DNA of 64,000 bases from Brachybacterium tyrofermentans (GTDB taxonomy: Bacteria; Actinomycetota; Actinomycetes; Actinomycetales; Dermabacteraceae). The stretch spans positions 62,001 to 126,000 of the forward strand of contig NZ_JABUXW010000003.1 in assembly GCF_014897585.1 (NCBI RefSeq), read 5' to 3'. Of this stretch, positions 53,042-62,262 are shown in pieces. A program made the position numbers and the translations under genes. The notes beneath the pieces are model-generated. The model had not been told where the DNA came from and made no database searches. It saw nothing but the letters and a program-made list of their open reading frames with translations. How positions within the stretch are numbered: the first letter of the stretch is position 1; every line of letters starts with the position of its first letter.

Positions 53042-53977
53042 GTGGCGCGACGCACGGGCACACAGCGCTCGTTCACCCGCCACCTCGTCATCCCCCTGGT
53101 GATGGTGCTGCTGCTCGCCGGGATCGCGGGCGGCTCCTATCTCGCCCTGCAGCGCTACGGCTCCCCCGCGCACGCCGGGACCTGCACGGCGAGCGGGCTG
53201 GGCACCTCGCACCGCTACTCGACGGAGCAGACGGCGAACGCCGCGCTGATCAGCGCGGTGGCCGTGGACCGCGGTCTGCCCCCGCGCGCCGCCTCGATCG
53301 CTCTGGCGACCGCGTTCCAGGAATCGCGGCTGCAGAACATCGACCACGGGGACCGCGATTCCCTCGGACTGTTCCAGCAGCGACCCTCGCAGGGCTGGGG
53401 CAGCGCGGAGGAGATCCTGGATCCGGTCTATTCCACCAATGCCTTCTACGACGTGCTCGAGGAGATCGACGGATACGCCACCGCCGACATCAACGACGTC
53501 GCCCAGGAGGTCCAGCGCAGCGGCTTCCCCGAGGCCTATCGGGACCACGAGACCGAGGGGCGCCTGTACGCCTCCGCCCTGACCGGTCAGTCCGACGCGA
53601 ACCTGGTGTGCTCCCTGGACGACGTCGGCTCCACCGTCTCCCCCGAACAGCTGCGTGCCGAGCTGACCCGGCAGTTCCCGCGCCTGAGCGAGGCGGGCCG
53701 GCTCACCTCCGCGCTGTCCGGCGCCGCGGCCTCCGCCCCGCAGGTCCCGGCGTCCGCAGGCGCGACGGCGCTGGTCATCGGGGCCGACGGGGACCCGTCC
53801 GTCGGCTGGGCGGTCGCCAACTGGGCCGTCGCCCGCGCGGCGGACGACGGCGTGGTCCAGGTGTCCTACCAGGGACGCACCTGGGACCGGTCCCAGCGGG
53901 GTGAGGAGGCTGCGGCCTGGTCGGCCATCGACGGAGGCGACCCGGACCAGGTCGTGGTGCTCGTCAGCGGGTCCTGA
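53042..53977 (+). CDS. Secreted lysozyme-like protein
   Basis: This 311-residue protein has an N-terminal membrane anchor or signal helix (about 15-36, HLVIPLVMVLLLAGIAGG) and an extracytoplasmic domain with ATAFQESRLQNIDHGDRDSLGLFQQRPSQGWG, a goose-type lysozyme/transglycosylase-like motif with the candidate acid Glu in QES. The C-terminal 120 residues have no recognisable domain. The start is GTG, 19 nt after dapD. Linkage to DAP synthesis suggests a cell-wall role, which is inference. Confidence 0.75.
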   Translation: MARRTGTQRSFTRHLVIPLVMVLLLAGIAGGSYLALQRYGSPAHAGTCTASGLGTSHRYSTEQTANAALISAVAVDRGLPPRAASIALATAFQESRLQNIDHGDRDSLGLFQQRPSQGWGSAEEILDPVYSTNAFYDVLEEIDGYATADINDVAQEVQRSGFPEAYRDHETEGRLYASALTGQSDANLVCSLDDVGSTVSPEQLRAELTRQFPRLSEAGRLTSALSGAAASAPQVPASAGATALVIGADGDPSVGWAVANWAVARAADDGVVQVSYQGRTWDRSQRGEEAAAWSAIDGGDPDQVVVLVSGS

Positions 53978-54036
53978 CGACCGTGGGGCCGACGCAGGGT
54001 GACGGAGTGCGCGGGGTCCCGCGTAGCCTCTCCCCC

Positions 54037-54729
54037 ATGAGCGACGCCCTCCCCGTCCGGCAGCCCGTCCCGCAGATCGTCGCCCACCGCGGCGACCCGA
54101 TCCACGAGGTCGAGAACACCCTCGCCGCGATCCGGCGCGCCCATCACGACGGCGCGGAGATGGTCGAGGTCGACCTCCGGCTGACGGCCGACGGGGACTG
54201 CGTGCTCCTGCACGATGCGACCACCGCGCGCCTGTGGGGGATCGACCGCCCGGTGAGTGACCAGCGCACCGCAGAGCTCCCTGAGGGGGTCCCGCTGCTC
54301 CGCGACGCCCTGGCCGCCACCCCTGCACGGCTGCTGCTCGACATCCCCGATGACGACCCCGCCGACGATCTCGCGCGCGCGGCCGTGGGCGTGGCCCGCG
54401 AGGCCGGGGTGGACGTCGTGTTCTGCGGCGAGGAGACCGCGATGCAGGCGGTGCGGGCCGCGGATCCCACCGTCGAGATCCGGCTGACGTGGAAGACTCT
54501 CGACCCTCTCCCTGACGCTCTCGTCGAGCAGCTGCGGCCGAGCTCCTGGAACCCGCCGCACGAGCTGGTGGACGCGGCGTCGATCGTGCTCGCCCGGACG
54601 CAGGGCCTCGCCGTGACCTGCTGGACGGTCGACGACATCGATCGGGCGCGCGAGCTCGCCGCCCTCGGGGTCGACGCCATCACCTCGAACCGGGCCGGAG
54701 AGCTGCGCGCCGCGCTGCAGGGAAGGTGA
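54037..54729 (+). CDS. Glycerophosphodiester phosphodiesterase
   Basis: This 230-residue GDPD-family TIM barrel has IVAHRGDPIHEVENT (residues 13-27) and EMVEVDLRLTADGDCVLLHD, which hold the metal-binding Glu and Asp and catalytic His residues. No signal peptide is seen, so it is cytosolic. TAGCCT at 54024-54029 lies 7 nt before the ATG at 54037, predicting a leaderless mRNA and excluding longer upstream starts. A shared terminator separates it from convergent gltA. Confidence 0.88.
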   Translation: MSDALPVRQPVPQIVAHRGDPIHEVENTLAAIRRAHHDGAEMVEVDLRLTADGDCVLLHDATTARLWGIDRPVSDQRTAELPEGVPLLRDALAATPARLLLDIPDDDPADDLARAAVGVAREAGVDVVFCGEETAMQAVRAADPTVEIRLTWKTLDPLPDALVEQLRPSSWNPPHELVDAASIVLARTQGLAVTCWTVDDIDRARELAALGVDAITSNRAGELRAALQGR

Positions 54730-54763
54730 CCCCGGACGACGAGCTGTCCCGCCACGTCGCACC

Positions 54764-54803
54764 GACGACGAGACCCTGACCTCGACGACGAGACCCTGAC
54801 CTC
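54764..54803. repeat. 20-bp tandem duplication after the GDPD gene
   Basis: GACGACGAGACCCTGACCTC occurs twice head-to-tail at 54764-54783 and 54784-54803. The second copy supplies the left arm of the following terminator hairpin. Confidence 0.85.
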
Positions 54804-54835
54804 AGCGCCCCTCGCGGGGTGTCGTGGTCAGGGTC
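54792..54835. terminator. Bidirectional terminator between GDPD and gltA
   Basis: GACCCTGAC (54792-54800) pairs with GTCAGGGTC (54827-54835) over 9 bp, and an inner CCCC-TCGC-GGGG stem (54808-54819) completes the structure. It lies between convergent genes and 34 bp before the gltA stop. Confidence 0.7.
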
Positions 54836-54868
54836 GTCATGCGCCGTCTCGCGCGGGCAGTGCAGAGA

Positions 54869-56221
54869 TCAGTCGCGGCCGTCGAGATCCGCCTTGAGCC
54901 CTGCCAGGCGCAGCTCGCTGGTGCCGGTGCGCCCCGTCATGGGCACGTAGGACCGCTCGGAGTGACCGGTGTAGATCTGGCGCGGGCGCCCGATCTTGGT
55001 CTCGGGATCGTGGACCATCTCCTGCCACTGGGCGATCCAGCCCGGCAAGCGGCCGATCGCGAACAGGACGGTGAACATCTCCGTCGGGAAGCCGATCGCG
55101 TTGTAGATGAGCCCGGTGTAGAAGTCGACGTTCGGGTAGAGCTTGCGCTCCACGAAGTAGTCGTCCTTCAGGGCGATCTCCTCGAGCTTCATCGCGAGCT
55201 CGAGGCGCTCGTCATGGATGCCGAGGCGCTCGAAGACGTCGTCGGCGATCTTCTTCACGATGCGAGCGCGCGGATCGTAGTTCTTGTAGACCCGGTGGCC
55301 GAAGCCCATGAGCCGGATCCCGTCCTCCTTGTTCTTCACCTTCTCCATGAAGTCGCGCGGGTCCATGTTCTCGGCCTGCATCTGGTCGAGCATGTCCATC
55401 ACCGCGGCGTTGGCACCGCCGTGGGCGGGGCCCGAGAGCGCGCCGATGCCGGCGGCGATCGAGGTGAACAGGTTCGCCTGCGAGGAGCCCACCAGGCGCA
55501 CGGCCGAGGTGGAGCAGTTCTGCTCGTGGTCGGCGTGGAGAATCAGCAGCTGCTCCATCGCGCGCACCACGACCGGGTCGGCGATGTAGTCCTCGACCGG
55601 GAAGCCGAAGGTCAGGCGCAGGAAGTTCTCGATCAGCGAGAGCCGGTTGTCCGGGTACAGCAGCGCATGGCCCTGGGCGATGCGGTGCGCGTAGGCGGCC
55701 ATCGTGGGCATCTTCGCGAGCAGCCGTACGGAGGACAGCCGCACCTGCTCCTCGTCGAAGGGATCCAGGGAGTCCTGGTAGAAGGTCGACAGCGCGGAGG
55801 TGCCGGCCTGCAGCACGGCCATCGGGTGGGCGTCGCGCGGGTAGCCGTCGAACATGCGCTTGAAGCGCTCGTCGAGCAGGGTGCGGCGCTCCACCTGGGC
55901 CTCGAAGTTGTCGAGCTGGCCGTTCGTGGGCAGCTCGCCGTTGATGAGCAGGTAGGAGACCTCCAGGAAGGAGGACTTCTCCGCGAGCTGCTCGATCGGG
56001 TACCCGCGGTAGCGCAGGATGCCCTCGTCGCCGTCGATGAAGGTGATCGCCGACTTCGCGTTCGCGGTGTTCATGAAACCGGGGTCGTAGGTGACCTCAC
56101 CGGTCTCCTTGCGCAGCGGGCCGATCGAGATGCCCGAGTTCCCCTCGACAGCAGGGACGATCGGCAGCTCGAGGGACTTCTCGCCGTGCGTGAGCTGGGC
56201 AGAGGGGTTCGCGTGATCCAT
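54869..56221 (-). CDS. gltA: Citrate synthase
   Basis: This 450-residue type I citrate synthase condenses acetyl-CoA and oxaloacetate in the TCA cycle. Catalytic residues lie in SGPAHGGANAAVMDML (His), FGHRVYKNYDPRARI (His) and PNVDFYTGLIY (Asp). The N-terminus SLELPIVPAVEGNSGI and FMNTANAKSAITFIDGDEGILRYRGYPI are diagnostic. GGAGAG lies about 4-5 nt before the ATG. It follows dapC on the same strand with a 51-nt gap. Confidence 0.96.
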   Translation of the reverse strand: MDHANPSAQLTHGEKSLELPIVPAVEGNSGISIGPLRKETGEVTYDPGFMNTANAKSAITFIDGDEGILRYRGYPIEQLAEKSSFLEVSYLLINGELPTNGQLDNFEAQVERRTLLDERFKRMFDGYPRDAHPMAVLQAGTSALSTFYQDSLDPFDEEQVRLSSVRLLAKMPTMAAYAHRIAQGHALLYPDNRLSLIENFLRLTFGFPVEDYIADPVVVRAMEQLLILHADHEQNCSTSAVRLVGSSQANLFTSIAAGIGALSGPAHGGANAAVMDMLDQMQAENMDPRDFMEKVKNKEDGIRLMGFGHRVYKNYDPRARIVKKIADDVFERLGIHDERLELAMKLEEIALKDDYFVERKLYPNVDFYTGLIYNAIGFPTEMFTVLFAIGRLPGWIAQWQEMVHDPETKIGRPRQIYTGHSERSYVPMTGRTGTSELRLAGLKADLDGRD

Positions 56222-56272
56222 GGGCTCTCCGTTGTGCAGTATCGGATCGGTGGTGCGCGCAGGGCGCAGGGT

Positions 56273-57475
56273 TCAGGGGTGCGAGAGGCGCCGGGCGGCG
56301 GCGCTGATCCGCTCGTCGGTCGCGGTCAGGGCGACGCGGACGGAGTTCGCGCCCCCCTCACCATAGAACATCCCCGGAGCCACGAGGACCCCGAGGTCAG
56401 CGAGACGTTCGACGCTGGTCATCGAGTCCTCGCCGAAGCTCGTCCACAGGTACAGGCCGGCCTGGGAGCCGTGAATCGTGCCGCCGGCGGCCTGCAGCGC
56501 AGGCTCCAGGATGGCGCGGCGCGAGCGGTAGACCTCCCGCTGCGCGGCCACGGCCGCATCATCGCCGAGGGCCACGGTCATCGCGGCCTGCATCGGCCCG
56601 GGGAGCATCATGCCGGCCTGCTTGCGCACGGCCACCAGCTCCCCGACCAGCGACGGGTCACCGGCGACGAAGGCCGCCCGGTAGCCGGCCAGGTTGGACT
56701 GCTTGGACAGCGAGTACACGCACAGCACGCCGTCGAGATCGCCGCCGTTCACGCGCGGATCCAGCACCGAGGGGACCTCGTCGACGGTCCACGGCAGCAG
56801 CGCGTAGCACTCGTCGGAGGCCACGACGATGCCGCGGCCGCGGGCCCAGTCGAGGATCGCCGCCATCTGCGCAGCGGTGAGGACCTCACCGGTCGGGTTC
56901 GACGGGGAGTTCAGCCAGAGCAGTCGGATGCGGCTCGCGTCCGACGAGTCGGGCAATGCCGCATCACCGCGCGCCGCGAGGTCCGCCATGTCCACCGCCA
57001 GCGGCTCGGCGCCGACGAAGCGGGCGCCGATGTCGTAGGTCGGGTAGGCGATGTGCGGGAACGCGACGACGTCTCCTGCTCCGATGCCGAGCTGGAAGGG
57101 CAGGTGCGCGACGAGCTCCTTGGAGCCGACGGTGGGCAGCACGCCGTCGACGTCGAGCTGCTCGGGAGCGGACCGATGACGACGCACGAAGTCCACGAGA
57201 GCCGCCCGGAGCGCCGGGGTGCCGATGGTCGTCGGGTAGCCGGAGCTGTCCGCGGCGGCGGCGAGCGCCTGCTGCACCGAGGTGGGCGTGGGATCCACCG
57301 GGGTGCCCACGGAGAGGTCGACGAGGCCGTCCGGATGGGCCGACGCACGCCGCTTGGCGTCGGCCAACGCGTCCCAGGGGAAGGCGGGCAGCCGGGCCGC
57401 GAGGCCACGGCGGACGCTGCCGGCGGACGTCCGGGAAGCCGTGGAGGAGTCTGAGGTCCGGGACATGTCGCTCAT
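56273..57475 (-). CDS. dapC: Succinyldiaminopimelate transaminase
   Basis: DapC aminates N-succinyl-2-amino-6-oxopimelate with glutamate. The 400-residue fold-type I aminotransferase has the PLP lysine in VYSLSKQSNLAGYRAAFVAG, the Asn-Pro contact NSPSNPTGEV, and VVASDECYALL. Actinobacterial DapC genes lie next to a ferredoxin gene, as here, where only 3 nt separate the two. The start at 57475 could instead be 57466. It completes the dapD/C/E set in this window. Confidence 0.92.
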   Translation of the reverse strand: MSDMSRTSDSSTASRTSAGSVRRGLAARLPAFPWDALADAKRRASAHPDGLVDLSVGTPVDPTPTSVQQALAAAADSSGYPTTIGTPALRAALVDFVRRHRSAPEQLDVDGVLPTVGSKELVAHLPFQLGIGAGDVVAFPHIAYPTYDIGARFVGAEPLAVDMADLAARGDAALPDSSDASRIRLLWLNSPSNPTGEVLTAAQMAAILDWARGRGIVVASDECYALLPWTVDEVPSVLDPRVNGGDLDGVLCVYSLSKQSNLAGYRAAFVAGDPSLVGELVAVRKQAGMMLPGPMQAAMTVALGDDAAVAAQREVYRSRRAILEPALQAAGGTIHGSQAGLYLWTSFGEDSMTSVERLADLGVLVAPGMFYGEGGANSVRVALTATDERISAAARRLSHP

Positions 57476-57478
57476 CGG

Positions 57479-57808
57479 TCAGGCCAGCGGATTGGTCTGC
57501 GCGGGCAGGGCCTCGACGAGCGGGTGATCCTTGTCGATCACGCCCATCTTCGCCGCGCCGCCCGGCGCTCCGAGATCGTCGAAGAAGTCGACGTTGGCCT
57601 TGTAGTAGTCGGCCCACTGATCCGGGGTGTCATCCTCGTAGAAGATCGCCTCGACGGGGCACACGGGCTCGCAGGCGCCGCAGTCCACGCACTCGTCGGG
57701 CTGGATGTACAGCATCCGATTGCCTTCGTAGATGCAGTCCACGGGGCACTCGTCGACGCAGGCACGGTCCTTCACGTCGACGCAGGGCAGGGCGATGACG
57801 TAGGTCAT
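57479..57808 (-). CDS. fdxA: Seven-iron ferredoxin
   Basis: This 109-residue ferredoxin has the [3Fe-4S][4Fe-4S] cysteine layout: [21 protein letters not shown] near the N-terminus and [16 protein letters not shown] from about residue 36. Such proteins pass electrons to enzymes including P450s or pyruvate/2-oxoglutarate:ferredoxin oxidoreductases. An AAGGA 8-9 nt upstream fits the ATG at 57808 better than that at 57817. The C-terminal 45 residues form the usual actinobacterial extension. It is upstream of dapC in the same operon. Confidence 0.94.
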   Translation of the reverse strand: MTYVIALPCVDVKDRACVDECPVDCIYEGNRMLYIQPDECVDCGACEPVCPVEAIFYEDDTPDQWADYYKANVDFFDDLGAPGGAAKMGVIDKDHPLVEALPAQTNPLA

Positions 57809-57934
57809 GGGCAGCATCCTTCCGGCAGGGAGACGCCTTCATTCTGTCATCCCCGACCTGCCCGGTCCCGCCGATCCGGGGCCCGAGCGGCGGACGTGAC
57901 ACGACGAACACCTCTGTCGCGCTAGCCTCGCAGG

Positions 57935-58327
57935 ATGACCAGGCACGACGGGCACCCCAGCGATCCCTCTGACGGCCCCCTCGACGACCCCCGGGACGTC
58001 TCTGTCCCGGGGCATCGGATGCGCGCCGGCTGGGCTCCGTTCCTCCAGGTCGGGACCCGGGTGGTGCTGCGCTACGCGATCGACCGGGAGGCCTCTCCGC
58101 ACGGGGAATCGATGAGCGATGCCCTGGGCACGATCCTGGAGGTCGACGAGGCATCCATCCAGGTGATGACCCGGCGCGGCGAGAGGCGGGTCCCGCGGGC
58201 CCTGGTCATCGCCGCGAAGGAGGTTCCTCCCCCGCCGGTGCGCCGTCCTCGGGCCGCGCCTGCTCCGGAGTCTGAGCCTGGGCCCGGTCCTGGATCTGTG
58301 CCTGAGCCGGGGCCCGGGTCGCCCTGA
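57935..58327 (+). CDS. Conserved actinobacterial protein (DUF6725-like)
   Basis: This 130-residue protein has a central conserved block VGTRVVLRYAIDREASPHGESMSDALG followed by RRVPRALVIAAKEVPPPP, as found beside ferredoxin genes in Actinobacteria. It has no catalytic motif I can name; the beta-rich core resembles the N-terminal domain of some GNAT proteins. The last 35 residues are Pro/Gly/Glu repeats. TAGCCT at 57923-57928 lies 6 nt before the ATG, predicting a leaderless mRNA. The 3' end overlaps the convergent transferase gene by 122 bp. Confidence 0.75.
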   Translation: MTRHDGHPSDPSDGPLDDPRDVSVPGHRMRAGWAPFLQVGTRVVLRYAIDREASPHGESMSDALGTILEVDEASIQVMTRRGERRVPRALVIAAKEVPPPPVRRPRAAPAPESEPGPGPGSVPEPGPGSP

Positions 58328-58847
58328 GGATGTAGTCGACAGCGGACAGCACGTGCAGCACCACCGAGATCCACAGCAGCACCCGCACCGCACCGAGCAG
58401 GCCCGGAGCCCAAGCCGCGGCGGCCACGAGCAGGAACACCGAGGTCATGAGCGCGAAGGTGCGCGCCTTCCCGATCCGGGACACCTCGAGCCGGCCTCCC
58501 AGCGCCGCGCGCGTGGCCAGGAGCACCATCGCCACATCAGCGACGACGATGATGATCAGGGCCAGCCAGGGCAGGAGTCCCGCAACCGCGAGAGTCGCCG
58601 TGATGGCGGCGAGTCCCAGCCGGTCCGCGATCGGGTCGATGATCTCGCCCGTGCGGCTGGTCTGGTCGAGCGCGCGGGCCAGCATCCCGTCGATCCAGTC
58701 GGTCGATGCCCAGGCCAGGAGGAGCACCACGGCAAGGGTGTCCGGGCCGTCCAGGAGCAGCGCGCACACCGGGGCCAGCAGCACGAACCGGACGAGGGTG
58801 ACGAGGTTCGGGATCGTCGCCCAGTCGGGACGACGGGACGTGCTCAT
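58206..58847 (-). CDS. CDP-alcohol phosphatidyltransferase
   Basis: This 213-residue membrane enzyme has the complete family motif D-x2-DG-x2-AR-x8-G-x3-D-x3-D as DWIDGMLARALDQTSRTGEIIDPIAD (about 48-73). It should transfer a phosphatidyl group from CDP-diacylglycerol to an alcohol such as glycerol phosphate or inositol phosphate; the acceptor is not evident. About six membrane helices follow. The C-terminal 35 residues are Gln/Ala/Pro-rich and lie in the overlap with the convergent gene. The ATG overlaps the upstream gene stop (ATGA). Confidence 0.9.
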   Translation of the reverse strand: MSTSRRPDWATIPNLVTLVRFVLLAPVCALLLDGPDTLAVVLLLAWASTDWIDGMLARALDQTSRTGEIIDPIADRLGLAAITATLAVAGLLPWLALIIIVVADVAMVLLATRAALGGRLEVSRIGKARTFALMTSVFLLVAAAAWAPGLLGAVRVLLWISVVLHVLSAVDYILRATRAPAQAQIQDRAQAQTPEQARPEDGAPAGEEPPSRR

Positions 58848-59284
58848 GGGCGCCGGTGTCGCCACAGCGTGATGGCCAGCAGCGCGAGGAACGGGATCGC
58901 GATCCCGAGGCCCTGCACGATCCACCCGGAGTACTGCGGCTGATCGCCGATGACGGCCGGCATCAGCACGCCGCCACCGGCGCCGTTGCCCAGGAACGGC
59001 GCCGCGAGGAGGCCCCAGAGACCGCCGAGCACCAGCAGCGGCAGCCGGGCCCCGGTCGCGGCGTAGAGGAACACGCAGGCGACGATCTGGAACAGAGCGC
59101 CGAGGAGGAGCCCGACCGGGAGGTCCAGGCCGAGCACATCCAGCTGCATCCGATGCGTCGTGATCATCAGCAGCACCGAGATCACCGTCAGCACGACCCC
59201 CATCACCACCTGGAGGATCCGGGCGGGGATGGAGGTCGTGTCGACCGTCGTGGGCCTCGTCGGCCGAGGACTCGCGTCCGTCAC
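58844..59284 (-). CDS. Four-helix membrane protein downstream of typA
   Basis: This 146-residue protein has four predicted membrane helices and no family I can name with certainty, though similar proteins sit next to typA in related actinobacteria. The start is GTG, 4 nt after the typA stop, and the gene is coupled to the CDP-alcohol transferase by ATGA. This places it in a typA, membrane protein, lipid enzyme operon. Confidence 0.8.
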   Translation of the reverse strand: MTDASPRPTRPTTVDTTSIPARILQVVMGVVLTVISVLLMITTHRMQLDVLGLDLPVGLLLGALFQIVACVFLYAATGARLPLLVLGGLWGLLAAPFLGNGAGGGVLMPAVIGDQPQYSGWIVQGLGIAIPFLALLAITLWRHRRP

Positions 59285-59288
59285 GGGA

Positions 59289-61211
<1,923 letters not shown>

Positions 61212-61301
61212 ACGCGAGGGCTCGTTTCAGGTTGCGCGTCGGGTCGGGGACCGTGCAGCGCCTGACCGCACCGCTGTGCGGCCCGCTCCAGGGCCTCGGT
61301 G

Positions 61302-61330
61302 AGTCTATCGGCCTGGAGCACAAAGGTCAG
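61302..61330 (-). promoter_or_regulatory. Promoter of typA
   Basis: On the minus strand CTGACC (61330-61325) and TAGACT (61307-61302) are 17 bp apart. The predicted start site near 61295 gives a leader of about 85 nt. The -35 overlaps the stop codon of the upstream membrane protein gene. Confidence 0.55.
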
Positions 61331-62151
61331 CGGTCTGTCGATGAGACGTTCGACGCTGTCCGACCCGCGACCACGGCGACGGTCAGCGCGATGAGCGTCC
61401 CGAGCACCAGCTGGACGGCGACCGGATGGCTCCAGACGGAGCCGGGCTCCTCCCCTGCCACGTGCTCGGCGACGGTGACCGGATCCGCGTAGAAGAAGGA
61501 GCAGGTCAGGAGGGAGACTGCGAACATCCAGGAGGCCGCGATCGCCACGAGCTCCAGCCACCTCACGCCCCTCATAAGACTCGCCCGAGCCGATCCGCGG
61601 ACGGATTCCCGACGGATCGGCGGATTCTGCACCGGTTCGTCGGCGGGAGAGTCGCCGCGGTCCGCCCCCGCCGAGGCCGCCAGCTGCCGCCGCTGACCGG
61701 CGAGCAGTGCGATCATCCCTCCGCCGAAGACCAGGAGCAGCAGTGCGAGTGTGATCGACGCCACCTCGCCCGTCAGGAGCGGACCGACCATGCTCCCGTC
61801 GGTGTCCCGCATCGCGGGGAACGCCCACCGTGGGATGACGAGAGCACCCCACAGCATCCCGACCCCGATGCCCGCGATGAGGGCGGCCGCTCGGCGGAAG
61901 GACATCCAGCGCGCGAGCAGCGGCCAGAGCGCATGAACGCCGACAGCGAGGGCGATCTCCAGCAGGAGATCGCCGACAACGCCGCCGACGCCGCTGCTGC
62001 GGGACGCGCCGAAGCCACTGCTCCGCGAACCGCTGATGCTGCGCGAGAGACGAGGTCGGGTGAGGGAGGACCAGGCAGCTTCCTTCGCCGCTCGTGCGCG
62101 GGCCGAGTCCTCGGCCCGCGCACGATCCGCCGCAGCGGGGTCCTCGCTCAT
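61327..62151 (-). CDS. Membrane protein of unknown function
   Basis: This 274-residue protein (282 if it starts at 62175) has a long polar, Arg/Ala-rich N-terminus, then about five hydrophobic helices with a charged loop near 170-195. No family is recognised. GGAG lies about 11 nt before the ATG at 62151. The upstream 30 bp contain repeated CTCACTCACTC-like sequence. It follows the ABC ATPase gene and precedes typA on the same strand. Confidence 0.7.
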   Translation of the reverse strand: MSEDPAAADRARAEDSARARAAKEAAWSSLTRPRLSRSISGSRSSGFGASRSSGVGGVVGDLLLEIALAVGVHALWPLLARWMSFRRAAALIAGIGVGMLWGALVIPRWAFPAMRDTDGSMVGPLLTGEVASITLALLLLVFGGGMIALLAGQRRQLAASAGADRGDSPADEPVQNPPIRRESVRGSARASLMRGVRWLELVAIAASWMFAVSLLTCSFFYADPVTVAEHVAGEEPGSVWSHPVAVQLVLGTLIALTVAVVAGRTASNVSSTDR

Positions 62152-62262
62152 CGGCTCACTCACTCCTGGGCTCACTCACTCTCGGGAACAGCCGCTGTGA
62201 GGAGCAATCGCTCGTGGGAGCGATCGTTCCTCGGATCAGGTGCTCGCCGGATCAGAGAGTGC

